Assembly (NCBI GenBank): GCA_039720395.1
Contig: CM077829.1
Span: forward strand, 20,868,685 to 20,932,684
DNA length: 64,000 nt
Origin: Liquidambar formosana
Taxonomy: Eukaryota; Streptophyta; Magnoliopsida; Saxifragales; Altingiaceae
Direction of reading: 5' to 3'
The position numbers were made by a program, and so were the translations under genes. The notes under the pieces were generated by a model. That model saw only the letters and a list, made by a program, of their open reading frames with translations, was not told the DNA's origin and did not search any database. Position 1 is the stretch's first letter; each line of letters begins with the position of its first letter. Shown piece by piece: positions 12,358-21,887 of this stretch.

Positions 12358-13831
12358 CATCACCTGTACTCATTTATGTGTATTGATTGAGAAAAATACA
12401 AACAAATCACATTCCATTACTCTCAAGCCCTAGAAAATCAAGTGAGCATTCATTGTGAAATTAATCAGTAGCTGAGTGAGCTGTGTACAACTGTATCATC
12501 TACTCTTTGAAGAGAGTTCTTGTATTCAAATATCTCTACAAATCATCTTGTATTAAAGGGTTGTGAAAATCCTTGGCTTTGAAGCCTTTGAAGAAGGCTG
12601 TGTATTAAGTGTTTGAGTAAAACACTTGCTGCTGTAAAGGTTTTATCTTCACCTTGGAAGAAGATTGTTTAGTGGATTTGAATCCTCAAGTGAGCTCTTG
12701 AGGCGAGGACGTAGGCGGGAAGCTGAACCTCGTTAAAATCGTTTGCATTCTCTTTCCTTACATCTTCTTATTATAGCATACTTGTGTTATTTCTTGCTCT
12801 AGCAATAATCAGATTTTTTATTGTGCATTTAAATTTTTATTTGGCTAAAAACCCTATTCACCCCCACTCTAGGGTTATTTACTTGGGACAACACAAACCT
12901 ACGTTCAAGTTATCTTGATTTCCAATTTGGTTACATCATGTGTCTCTACATATGCAGTGCAACCCCTATACCTTAACATGCTTAAGGTTTGGTGCTTCCC
13001 TTTCCATATCTCATATAGGTCCTAAAGGACAGCCTTGGTTTGAACTCTGTTTCACACGTACGTGGAAATTTCTAGGGCATATCCTAACAAGGATAATATT
13101 AGGTTGTTGTAACTTATCATGGATCGGACCATATCCAATAAGGTCCTCTTCCTCCTTTCTGACACACCATTTAGTTATGATGTTCTAAGGGGTGTCCATT
13201 AGAATAGAATGCCTATTTGAACAAGTTGATCTGAAAGATCACCAGTTAAATATTCGCCTCCTCGATCCAATCAAAGAGTTTGATACTTTTACTAGTTTAT
13301 TTCTCTACTTCATATCTGAATTCTTTGAACCTTTTCAAATGTTTCAGATTTGTACTTCTTTAAGTATATGAACCTATACCTAAACATTTTTATGTAAAGG
13401 TTCATAAAGTATGAGAAACTATTTCTCTTGTTCTCTTGGGTTTATTAGCATTCAATTTTTGGAGCTATCATGTTTCATGCAATTCATATTTTCAAGGTAG
13501 TTTAGAAGATAAATGCTATAAATTCCAGAAGTAATGAACTCTTCATAAAAACATTTATTAAATCAAACTAAAACACTGTTTAGGCAAAACTGAAATAAAG
13601 ATAATGTTTCTAAAAACTTCTGGAATGTCAAGATAGCTTATTAATTCTAAACTACTCCTTCAGGTAGAGTCAAGCAACAAGTCCCATAGCTAATATATAG
13701 CAACACTTTGCTCCATTCTCTACTCGTAGGGATATTCCGCTTCTACTCAGCCTTCTGCTTCCCACTAGATCCTACATGGAATTCAAAATTCACATCAGAA
13801 TTAAGTACCCAAGTGGAAGCAAAACTAACAT

Positions 13832-14704
13832 TTAGTTTAGAGCATGATCCATACCTTCCGAAGGTCGGCTCTTTAGAGTATCCAGATACTCCCGGCAGTT
13901 ACGTTTCCAGTGCCCATCCTTGCCGTAGTGAAAACAGGTTCCTTTGGCCTTGTTAGTATTACCTTTCTTGACACCTCCCTTTGGCTTCAAGTTCTTCTTC
14001 TTCTTCCCTTGGGTACTCTTACCCTTTCCTTTGCCCTTGCCCTTAGGCTTGGGCTTGGCCTTGGAAGTAGAAGCTCCATCAAATGCGAGCAAAGAACCTT
14101 TTCCCTTCTTCATTGTCTCCTCAGTCATCTTGAGCAAATTGTGCAGCTCGGGGAGAGTGGGCTCAAGCTTGTTCATATGAAAATTCATTATGAACGGCCC
14201 AAATGAATCAGGAAGGGACTGCAGTATAATGTCTGAACACATATCAGCTTCAATGATCACATCAAGCTTTTCAAGCTGCTCGATATGGTTGATCATTTTC
14301 AAGGTGTGATCAGTCACAGACGAACCCTCATTCATCCTTGCCTTGAATAGATCCTTGACAATATTATACTTCGCGGTCCTACTTTGCTCCCCATACAACT
14401 CTTGTAAGTGGAGAAAGATGTCGCGAGCACTCTTCATGGACTCATGTTGCTTCTGAAGCTCAGGGCTCATGGATGCCATCATATAGCATCTTGCCTTCAA
14501 ATCGTCGTCCATGCGCTTCTGAAAAGCGTCTCTCTCTTGCTGAGTTGCAGTCTCAGCCAGTGCCTCAGGAAGTGTGCCATCAAGTGTGTAGGTAATCTTT
14601 TCGGAAGTTAAAACTATTTTTAAATCCCTCAGCCAATCAAGATAGTTTGGTCCAGTCAAACGGTTGATGTCCAATATTTTGGATAGCGGGTTGAGGTGAG
14701 CCAT
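13832..14704 (-). CDS. gag: Copia Gag, element B (290 codons)
   Basis: Full-length frame starting MAHLNPLSKILDINRL. The N-terminal and middle parts match Copia-type Gag (UBN2 family): GPNYLDWLRDLK at about 19-30, LKARCYMMASM around 69-79, QELYGEQSRTAKYN near 102-115. A Lys/Gly-rich stretch (about 215-250) precedes a zinc knuckle at 257-270. The knuckle reads C257-F-H-Y260...H265...C270: the second Cys of CX2CX4HX4C is Tyr, while D and E keep Cys. The frame is closed before any protease. The start is supported by the splice-acceptor motif 10 nt upstream and by the matching starts in D and E. It would coat element RNA in virus-like particles; RNA binding is doubtful with the Tyr change. Confidence 0.88.
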   Translation of the reverse strand: MAHLNPLSKILDINRLTGPNYLDWLRDLKIVLTSEKITYTLDGTLPEALAETATQQERDAFQKRMDDDLKARCYMMASMSPELQKQHESMKSARDIFLHLQELYGEQSRTAKYNIVKDLFKARMNEGSSVTDHTLKMINHIEQLEKLDVIIEADMCSDIILQSLPDSFGPFIMNFHMNKLEPTLPELHNLLKMTEETMKKGKGSLLAFDGASTSKAKPKPKGKGKGKGKSTQGKKKKNLKPKGGVKKGNTNKAKGTCFHYGKDGHWKRNCREYLDTLKSRPSEGMDHALN

Positions 14705-14869
14705 TTCTATGAACTACATATAAAATTAGAGAATTAGATTTCATTTTTAATCCATAATGATCGGGTCTTTAATCATATGGTACCTCCCACTATTTTATCA
14801 AATTCCATACACCCTCTAATGAAATTCGGGAATCTTATTCCTAGTAGGGATTGGGGTCCCACTATGACC

Positions 14870-15089
14870 TAGAAGCCTCACATGTTAGTTTCTTGACTTC
14901 TAACCCACAGTAAGAAGACAACTCTTTGTCTATTGCTTCATAAGCAAGTTCCAATCATTTTGCCTCTAGGGTACATATTCCTCACATGTTAGTTTCTTGG
15001 AATACTTCCCTAGTTAAGTTAAGCCCATCATTCACACAGGTATGTTTCACCAAATATATACCTCACATGTTAGTTTCTTGGTATATACC
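14870..15089 (-). other. Element B triple shared-loop hairpins
   Basis: The loop AAGAAACTAACATGTGA is present at 14878-14894, 14982-14998 and 15063-15079. Stems in sense direction are TAGAAGTC/GGCTTCTA (8 pairs, one G-U), GTATTCC/GGAATAT extended by CTAGGG/CCCTAG (about 14 pairs with small interruptions), and GGTATATACC/GGTATATATT (about 10 pairs). The stems differ from each other in sequence while the loops are identical. Confidence 0.85.
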
Positions 15090-15483
15090 AGCTTAGGCAC
15101 CCCATGATATCTATATATGTGATAGTTTCAAGTAATGTCTTTAATATGGGTAGCTCCTACATGTCTGTAGCCAGGTACCCACATTAAGGGACGTTAGATG
15201 ATCCTATAATGATGGAAGGCAATGAAGAATCCATTCCCTAATGTATTCTCCATTTCCAACTTAATATTAAAAGAGAGGGGGTTTTAAGGGTCTCATCAAA
15301 TTAACTAATCTAACATACATCTCATGCATTTAAATAAGAAATATATAATAACATTATATATATGTAATCCACTTATCGATATTAGTCCCTATAAGGTGAC
15401 ATATAACGATCTTTGGATTTGGAGCTATCTCTATTAATCTCATTAAAAGCTCCCACTATGATGATTATGGACTTTAAGAGGAT

Positions 15484-15654
15484 TCAATCCAAGCCAATGA
15501 ATTGAATCCAAGGTCTAAGGTGGGTGTAGGTGATCGTAAAACATTCATTTGAAACATAGCATGCTCTCTTGAAAATCTTCTCCAAGCTTTCAAGTCCTTC
15601 AATCTCCTCCATTGGCTTCATGGTCTCCACCATAGGCTTATTGGGCTCCACCAT
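15484..15654 (-). CDS. Leader short frame, 56 codons (element B copy)
   Basis: ATG at 15654 gives MVEPNKPMVETMK, then EEIEGLESLEKIFK, ending THLRPWIQFIGLD. It is homologous in frame to the A and E copies. Imperfect GAGCATGGTGGA repeats lie over and just upstream of the start. No domain is recognised. It lies inside the candidate intron, so it could only be read from unspliced RNA. Confidence 0.3.
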   Translation of the reverse strand: MVEPNKPMVETMKPMEEIEGLESLEKIFKRACYVSNECFTITYTHLRPWIQFIGLD

Positions 15655-16311
15655 GCTCCTTTAGGTCCACCATGCTCCTTAGTGCGCTCTCGGTTACATA
15701 ACATTTACATAATTTAAAGAAAGGGATACATAAGAGGAATGTGGGGTACATAAGAGAATGATAGAGAGAGAGAAGAAGGTGGCATGCAAGCCCCAAATAA
15801 ATAATACATCACCAAAAATTGACAACTCTTGAAAAATTATACAACCCATTCATAAGACAACCAATCACAATTGGTTTAAGGGTATAGTCCATAATCATCA
15901 TCCATCCATAACCATACAATCACATTGCATAATAAAGGAAATAACTGTAAGCAATAAACATATGGGCATTCATGGTAACTCTATTGATTGGTTTTCATTA
16001 ATCTCATTAATGTGTCCTAATCTTATTAGGATATGCATAAGTTCTTGAATTAATTAAGTCTTAACATTTAAGACATTTAATTTCAATTAATCAAATCAAT
16101 TGAAACATTTAAAGGCCCCTAATAAAACTCTAATATCAAATATTAGGATCTCTTTAATTAAACAAAACAATTTCATTTAATTAAAAAATTCCAGATTTTA
16201 ATTTAATCCTAAATTGTGTTTTAAACCATTTAAAACATTATAAAATTAATCACCATTAATTAAATAATCAATTTTGGAATTAAATAAAATCATTTTATTA
16301 ATTAATTAGTG

Positions 16312-16787
16312 CATTAGGGTTTCCTAAAACCCTAAACCCTAAATGCATTAACTCTAAACCCTAAGTGTAACCCTAATGCATTAAATGCCTTATGATTGGT
16401 CAATTAATGACCAATCATTTAAACCCTAGGTTTATACGGTATTAATGATTAGGATTAGGGTTTAATTAATGCCACCTAGGATATTAATTACACCTAATTA
16501 ATATGCACTAATTAGGGTTTCTAAAACCCTAAACCTTAAACCTATTAAATGCCAATGATTAATTACTAAACCATTAATGATCATGATTGGTCATTAATAA
16601 CCAATCATTTAACCCTAGGTTAGACACATTAATTACTAGGTTTAGTTATTAATTAATGCATTAATAGAATTAGGGTTTAATTAATATGAATTAGGGTTTC
16701 CTAAACCCTAAACCCTAGACATCATAAATGCCATTAATAATACCCTAATGATTAATAACCATGATTGGTCAATTAATGACCAATCAT
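16312..16787 (-). repeat. Element B leader: three telomere-like/CCAAT-palindrome units
   Basis: Three units of about 180-190 bp. Each has a block where TTAGGGTTT faces AAACCCTAA (16312, 16503 and 16680 regions), then a palindrome with arms ATGATTGGTCA/TGACCAATCAT (16392-16418, 16583-16608 with one change per arm, 16761-16787). The stretch is very AT-rich. Confidence 0.85.
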
Positions 16788-17731
16788 TAAACACTTTAAT
16801 TAAGGTAATTAATAGCCAAATTAGGGTTTTTAATTAATGCAATTAATGAATTAGGGTTTCATCATTAAAGGGAATTAGGGTTTCCTAAGAAACCCTAAGG
16901 CTGCCGCCACCTATAGTGGGCTGCCATGGCTTGGCCAGGCCATGGGAGGCCATGGCCAGCAAAGGGGGACTCAAGCCAGGGTGTGGGCCAAACCCATGGA
17001 CACGTGTGGAGTGGCCAAGAGGGCTGTCTTCTTCAAAGAACATTAGGGTTTCCTGAACCCAGTGCTGGCACCACCATTGAAGGACCTCCAAGGTCACAAA
17101 CATTTCTAAAACTTAATCAATTCGACTCCACCAACAAAACCAGCTTTTGTATCATGTCCCTACATGAATTACTAAGCTAATTGAAGTGGTTTGGATGATC
17201 AAATCATCCCCAATTGTTCTAAACAATTCAAGAACAGTAGGCTGTCCAGAATTTGACAGCATACTGTCCATGATCACAAATTGATTTAAAACCCAGCAAG
17301 ATGATTAATTCAGGCTACCAAATTATTTTTCCTAGTATCCTACATGTCTTAGGAAACTAATAAAATTGGTTTCATGCAATTTGGAGTTCCCTAGCTCAAG
17401 ATATGAACAAAACTCCATTGATGACTTTCTGCAGAAAAACAGCCTGCTGTGTTCTTCCAAGAAATCAAACTTTTTGATTCTTTATGCATCAAGACTCCTT
17501 TGATTATTAAAGAATATGATCTATACATCATATATCATCATCCTATAATGATTATTCATCAATTTTACAGAAGTATCTGATCATAACAGTAGCAAGAACC
17601 CTAGGGTTCTAAAACCCAGATTCAAACATGGTGGTCTTCTCCTTCTTCCTTCTGTTCTAGACTCATAATCCAATTATGATACATCCGAATGCTTGGGAAC
17701 CCTTTCCTACCATGTCTAGAACATAACCCAA

Positions 17732-18061
17732 GTGGTGGCAACCATTGCCATGCCTTTGATCTCCATCAAAAACTCACAATTGTGGCTGTTACATCATTCC
17801 CGAGCAAAACTGTCTTCCCTGACAGCCTGTAGTAAAAAATTCATAACTTTCACTACAAAACTCGGATTGACGAACCGTTTGTTGGGTTGTAAAGCTGATT
17901 TGAAGAGCTTTCTAACCATATATGGCTCGAAAATTTTGGAGAAGAACTCTGATTTTGGCATGCAAAACAAGATGACGATTTTTCATGACTATCATAAAAA
18001 CTGTTCATCATCTTCTCCAAACTCAATCCCCATTCAACTTTTGAATAACCAGCAGCCCTAA
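17732..18061 (+). CDS. Antisense leader frame, 109 codons (element B copy)
   Basis: A frame on the strand opposite to the element, starting MVATIAMPLISIKNSQLW and containing CSKKFITFTTKLGLTNRLLG. The homologous frame is 108 codons in E (52146-52472). In D it is cut by E's insertion, and in A it holds an in-frame TAG in a small duplication. No family is recognised. Conserved length may only reflect recent common origin. Confidence 0.25.
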   Translation: MVATIAMPLISIKNSQLWLLHHSRAKLSSLTACSKKFITFTTKLGLTNRLLGCKADLKSFLTIYGSKILEKNSDFGMQNKMTIFHDYHKNCSSSSPNSIPIQLLNNQQP

Positions 18062-18226
18062 AACTATTTTAGAAGAGGAGTAGAAGGAGAATTAACCTAG
18101 GGTTCATTAACCCTAGGTTCGGCCATGAGAGGGAAACCATTCTAATGCATGAACATAAATTCCAGATTTATTAACCAATCAATTTACCATGAATTACAGC
18201 CCATATGCAGTTTGTATTAGGCATAA

Positions 18227-18243
18227 CCATGGCTCTGATACCA
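18227..18243 (-). other. Element B primer binding site
   Basis: TGGTATCAGAGCCATGG in sense direction, one base from the 5' LTR end; matches initiator Met-tRNA. Confidence 0.92.
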
Positions 18244-18244
18244 C

Positions 18245-19912
18245 TGTTGGGAATCAAACTAGGGAGGAAAAATACAAAGGCGGAATTTAAAATTTTTCCT
18301 GTGATTCCCAAAACCATGAATCTTAATTATGCTTAATACAAAAACCATAAACCTAACTACCAAGAGAGTTAGGGTACTTACAGTTGAACAAGTCTTCTCC
18401 TTTATGCTCCAAGCTTTGTCTTCTGATTGAGCAGTCCAAGTGCACTGCCTCCAACAGTATCCACACCTAGCTTGAGCAAGTTGTCCTTTCCTTCTTCTTC
18501 CTTAGGGTTGCTAGAGGCGGAGAAGAGGGAGAGAGAGAGAGAGGTGAAATTTTCGGCCAGCACTTGGGAGCCTCCAAGAGTGCATCAAGTGATGATGTCA
18601 TCACATCATAAAAGGCTTTAAATAGCCTCCAACTAGGGCCGGCCAAGGGGGGTCTCCAAACCCTAATCTAATTTGTGTAATTACTCTTAATTACACAATT
18701 AGCCCACTAGTTTGCATCAAATACAAATTAGCCCCTTAAAGAACTTTTCTTTAATCACTTATGCCCTTTCTCTCATAGACAATCAAGCTCTCTTAGCATG
18801 ATCAGTGTGTGACCTATTGCGTTCACATCATTAAGTAGTAGGGATAGCACGAAGTGTGCACAATGGAACACTTTCCATTAAGGGTCTAATTGAAACTCCT
18901 TTCAATTCCCTAATTGATTATAACTCATTTATATCAATTAGGGCTTCTACTAACCATGAGTAACACCTAGCATATGGCTCATGGTGTGGTCCTTAATGAG
19001 GTGAATAGTCATTTACAAAGAACCCTTCTGTTATAGTTTACAGGTTACAATTCCATCCTTCCATTAACACAATGTCTCCAATTGAACTAATAGGACATGG
19101 AAGTCTGTCAAGTCCCTAGTTCAATTACTTTATACTCATTCATTAATATCAACTCAATGATGAACTTATGGAAACTCCTTTCCATATTCATTCTACCATG
19201 AGGCCATGGATTTAATGAGTTATATTCAATGAATGCTGTATGAGACATTCACTTTCTTTTTCCTGAGAGTGATGGATTCCTTGTTGATCACTCACATGCC
19301 TTCACACACATAGCAGTAGGGCCAATGAACACCCTTACAGACCCCTGAATAGGATCTGCACTTAGTGTTATCAAACTTCTAAAGCTACATGTATAAGACA
19401 ACCATGGTGTCTCAGGTCTAAGGATTACTTGTACCACTATAACAATGAGAAACTGATTGACAGGCAGGTTAAAACTCCATTCAGTTTATCTCATATCTTT
19501 GGTCACATTCAGTGTACCTATTCTTATAATAGGCACCCACTTGTTGGTTGTAGTGTCTCCACACAAATAGCTTGAGACTAGCTATCCTCCTATAGAGTCA
19601 ACCTAACAAGTGCTAGTCCTATGGTTCATTACTGTCCATCATAGTGAACCTTCAACTAGGAATGATTTAGGAGTTTAGGACAGAGATATATTTACAGTCT
19701 CAAAATTACAACCCTTTGTAATTTCATATTCTCAACTCTAACTCCATGGACATATTATGTAAATATAAATGATGCATATAAACATAATAGAATAAGCCCT
19801 TTTATTAAATCAATAATAAATGTGACATATATAAATGAAATCAATTGATTGTTCCTGTTCCTAATCCCTAAACAATCATCTCTATGATTGGCTCTAGGGC
19901 ATAATCCTAACA
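18245..19912 (-). repeat. Element B 5' LTR
   Basis: LTR of 1668 bp, partner of 8734-10407. The TATA region TTAAAT (18618-18623) sits between AGGCT and AGCCT. The splice-donor motif is at 18381/18382. The GA tract (about 18529-18544) is shorter than in the partner LTR. Confidence 0.95.
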
Positions 19913-19917
19913 GGGGA

Positions 19918-21159
19918 AACCCTTTTAGGGTTTTATGCAATTTCCCTAAATTGCACAATAACCCCTATTGTTTATATCAAATACAAACATGGCCTCAAAG
20001 AACTATTCTTTATGCACTCATACCCTTTCTCTCATAGACTTAAAAGCTCATCTTGCATGATCAGTGTGTGACCCATTGGATTCACATCATCAAGTAGTAG
20101 GAATAGCACGAGGTGTGCACAATGGAACTCTTTCCATTTAGGGTCTAATTGGAACTCCTTCCAATTCCCTAATTGATTATAACTCACTTATATCAATTAG
20201 GGCTTCTACTAACCATGAGTAACACCTAGCATATGGCTCATGGTGTGGTTCTTAATGAGGTGAATAGTCATTTACAAAGAACCCTTTTGTTATAGTTTAT
20301 AGGTTACAATTGCATCCTTCCTTCAACACAATGTCTCCAATTGAACTAATAGGACATGGAAGTCTGTCAAGTCCCTAGTTCAATTACTTTATACTCATTC
20401 ATAGATATCAACTCATTGATGAACTCATGAAACTCTTTTCATTTTCATCCTACCATGGCCATGGATTTAATGAGTTATATTATGAATGCTATATGAGACA
20501 TTCTCTCTCTTTTTCCTAAGAGTGATGGATCCCTTGTTGATCACTCACATGCCTTCATACACATAGCAGTAGGGCCAATGAACACCTTTGCAGACCCTTG
20601 AATAGGATCTGCACTTAGTGTTATCAAACTTCTAAAGCTACATGCATAAGGCAACTATGGTGTCTCAGGTCTAAGGATTACTTGTACCACTATAACAATG
20701 AGAAACTAATTGACAGGCAGGATAAAACTCCATTCAGTTTATCTCATATCTTTGGTCACATTCAGTGTACCTATTCTCGTAATAGGCACACACTTGTTGG
20801 TTGTAGTGTCTCCACACAAATAGCTTGAGACTAGCTATCCTCCTATAGAGTCAACCTAACAAGTGCTAGTCCTATGGTTCATTACTGTCCATCATAGTGA
20901 ACCTTCAACTAGGAATGCTTTAGGAATTTAGTACAGAGATATATCTATAGTCTCAAAATTACAACTCTTTGTAATTCCATATTCTCAACTCTAACTCCAT
21001 GGACATATTATGTAAATATAAATGATGCATATAAACATAATAGAATAAGCCTTTTTATTAAATCAATAATAAATGTGACATACATAAATGAAATCAAATG
21101 ATTGTTCCTAATCCCTAAATAATCATCTCTATAATTGGCTCTAGGGCATAATCCTAACA
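19918..21159 (-). repeat. Element A 5' LTR, second part
   Basis: Remaining 1242 bp of A's right LTR after element B. With 8323-8733 it makes 1653 bp, matching A's left LTR of 1654 bp. It ends ATCCTAACA followed by the TSD GAACT. Confidence 0.95.
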
Positions 21160-21164
21160 GAACT

Positions 21165-21412
21165 GAGGAGGGATCTTGTGTGAATGAGTTTAGAGAACTC
21201 AATTTTGGAAGCACGCTTGAATCCCCAAGTAAGTGATCAATTTATTAGCTTTCAACTAGGAGTAGCACCATTTCCTTATTAACCCATTATCTTCTTTGCA
21301 AAAGCATCATCAACTCGTCCACCACAAGATATGCCCCTCTCCTAGAGCTCCTCGTTCAAGTCATGATGGAGCTGGGCCAAGTCAAAAGAGAACGCCCATG
21401 GGAAATCATTGA
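21165..21412 (+). pseudogene. Continuation of the split coiled-coil gene tail (end of exon 2, exon 3)
   Basis: Continues the frame broken at 267: RRDLV, a TGA at 21177, then MSLENSILEARLNPQ ending at the donor CAA|GTAAGT (21228/21229). An intron of 76 nt ends at GCAAAAG (21304). The last exon is basic and Pro/Ser-rich and stops at TGA 21410-21412. The heptad-like Leu pattern suggests a coiled coil. It sits in the context that also holds the PMD gene at 21888. Confidence 0.45.
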
Positions 21413-21887
21413 GTTTCACTCACCTCTTGTTAGGAATGTTAGAATTCTATTATCTTCTTGTAATGTAATAATTAGGAATTTCAATTCCCAAACTTGAACT
21501 CCTTATTATGGATACTTGATGAACCTATATTGAACTTTATTGCAATGGTATGATCTTGTTTTGTGTGAAAAATGGACTCAAATTAAGCACATAAAGGTAA
21601 AAACATCGCAAAAGGGCCAAACGAAGGTGAAATAAGGCAAAATAGGGCAAAGCAAAGCGGCGGCCTCGGGTGACCACCTGGCCCTGGGCGGCTAGCGGCC
21701 TAGGCCCAGGCGGCTAGCCACCCAGGCCTGGGTGGTCATTGGAGCCAGAAGCATAGTTTCATCTGTTTTTAGGAAACTCCCTATTTTGACGGGTTCTTAC
21801 TTTCCAAAATTCAGATTTTCGAATTTTCTTCCATAAAAACACATCCAAGGGGTCTCAAACCCTACTTACATTCATTGAGAGCAAGTT
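21413..21887. other. Spacer upstream of the PMD gene with a GC-rich hairpin
   Basis: No gene seen. It contains a GC-rich inverted repeat at 21659-21746 (GCCTCGGGTGACCACCTGG... opposed by ...CCCAGGCCTGGGTGGTCATTGG) in otherwise AT-rich DNA. The left arm is nearly identical to the hairpin at 24659-24747 in a Tat-like LTR. Confidence 0.7.

Larger units (their letters stand above)
11532..12893 (+). mobile_element. Solo LTR G (SIRE/Maximus-like Copia)
   Basis: A 1362-bp sequence starting TGTTGGACCTAAGG and ending TTGGGACAACA, flanked by the perfect TSD CAAAC (11527-11531 and 12894-12898). Element E has the empty site ACAAACCTACG near 47596. It has a TATA box (12350-12357) and the block AACCCTATTCACCCCC near its end, which is usual in LTRs of the SIRE/Maximus Copia lineage. 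No internal region remains, so it arose by LTR-LTR recombination after inserting in B. Confidence 0.9.
10425..13831 (-). pseudogene. Element B reduced Copia pol remnant (split by solo LTR G)
   Basis: Minus-strand remnants, in order from gag: a protease trace, integrase core trace (13190-13400), RT C-terminal part (10928-11119) and RNase H (10651-10956, TDSDFQSDDDDRRSTSRY, then LNGGAV). Only about 2.06 kb of pol remains once G is removed, against about 3.5 kb for a normal Copia pol. After LNGGAV the segment that normally holds the WKSSKQ and TEAEY motifs is missing, and the frame resumes at SKFIAELG. Frameshifts and stops separate the pieces. D and E have the same structure. Confidence 0.75.
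14714..18381 (-). other. Element B candidate leader intron (3668 nt)
   Basis: In sense direction the LTR reads CAACT|GTAAGTACCC (first intron base 18381). The leader ends TATATGTAG|TTCATAGAA directly before the gag ATG, with CTAAT branch-like motifs upstream. Removing it would join LTR exon sequence to gag with a 9-nt gap before ATG. It removes PBS, palindromes and all three hairpins. A, D and E have the same motifs in the same places. No transcript evidence is available here. Confidence 0.55.
8734..19912 (-). mobile_element. Copia element B, complete, nested in A's 5' LTR
   Basis: Minus-strand Copia element with TSD GGGGA (8729-8733 and 19913-19917). LTRs are 1674 and 1668 bp. Without the solo LTR G it is about 9.8 kb. 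It carries the longest gag of the family (290 codons), a reduced pol remnant of about 2.06 kb (G excluded) and a 3.5-kb leader. It inserted after A, since it interrupts A's LTR. It shares its pol deletions with D and E. Confidence 0.95.
268..21159 (-). mobile_element. Copia element A, complete, non-coding (interrupted by B)
   Basis: A Ty1/Copia LTR retrotransposon on the minus strand. Its LTRs start TGTTGGGAATC and end ATCCTAACA as read on the plus strand, and it is flanked by the perfect TSD GAACT (263-267 and 21160-21164). The right (5') LTR is split by element B. Without B, A is about 9.7 kb. It keeps PBS, PPT, both LTRs (1654 and about 1653 bp) and the long leader, but its gag-pol region has no usable frame. 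The two LTRs look nearly identical, so the insertion is young compared with the decay of its coding region. I infer trans-mobilisation by an autonomous relative. Confidence 0.95.

Noticed and set aside
12940..13188. 82-codon plus-strand frame (repeated at 47644 and 58823)
   Set aside because: Antisense shadow of the Copia integrase/RT linker remnant in B, E and D.
14870..15089. CRISPR-like spaced repeats (three 17-mers about 80-100 bp apart)
   Set aside because: Eukaryotic context, only three copies, unequal spacing, and stems that differ at each copy; they are hairpin loops in a retroelement leader.
16312..16720. Telomere or chromosome-end array
   Set aside because: The CCCTAAA blocks are one to two units long, occur in both directions inside each Copia leader, and recur in every copy; they are part of the element.
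16885..17180. Overlapping frames of 72-87 codons in the GC-rich leader stretch (also 51291-51594 and 55061-55356)
   Set aside because: Both strands are open because of base composition; no domain, no consistent start, and frames shift between copies.
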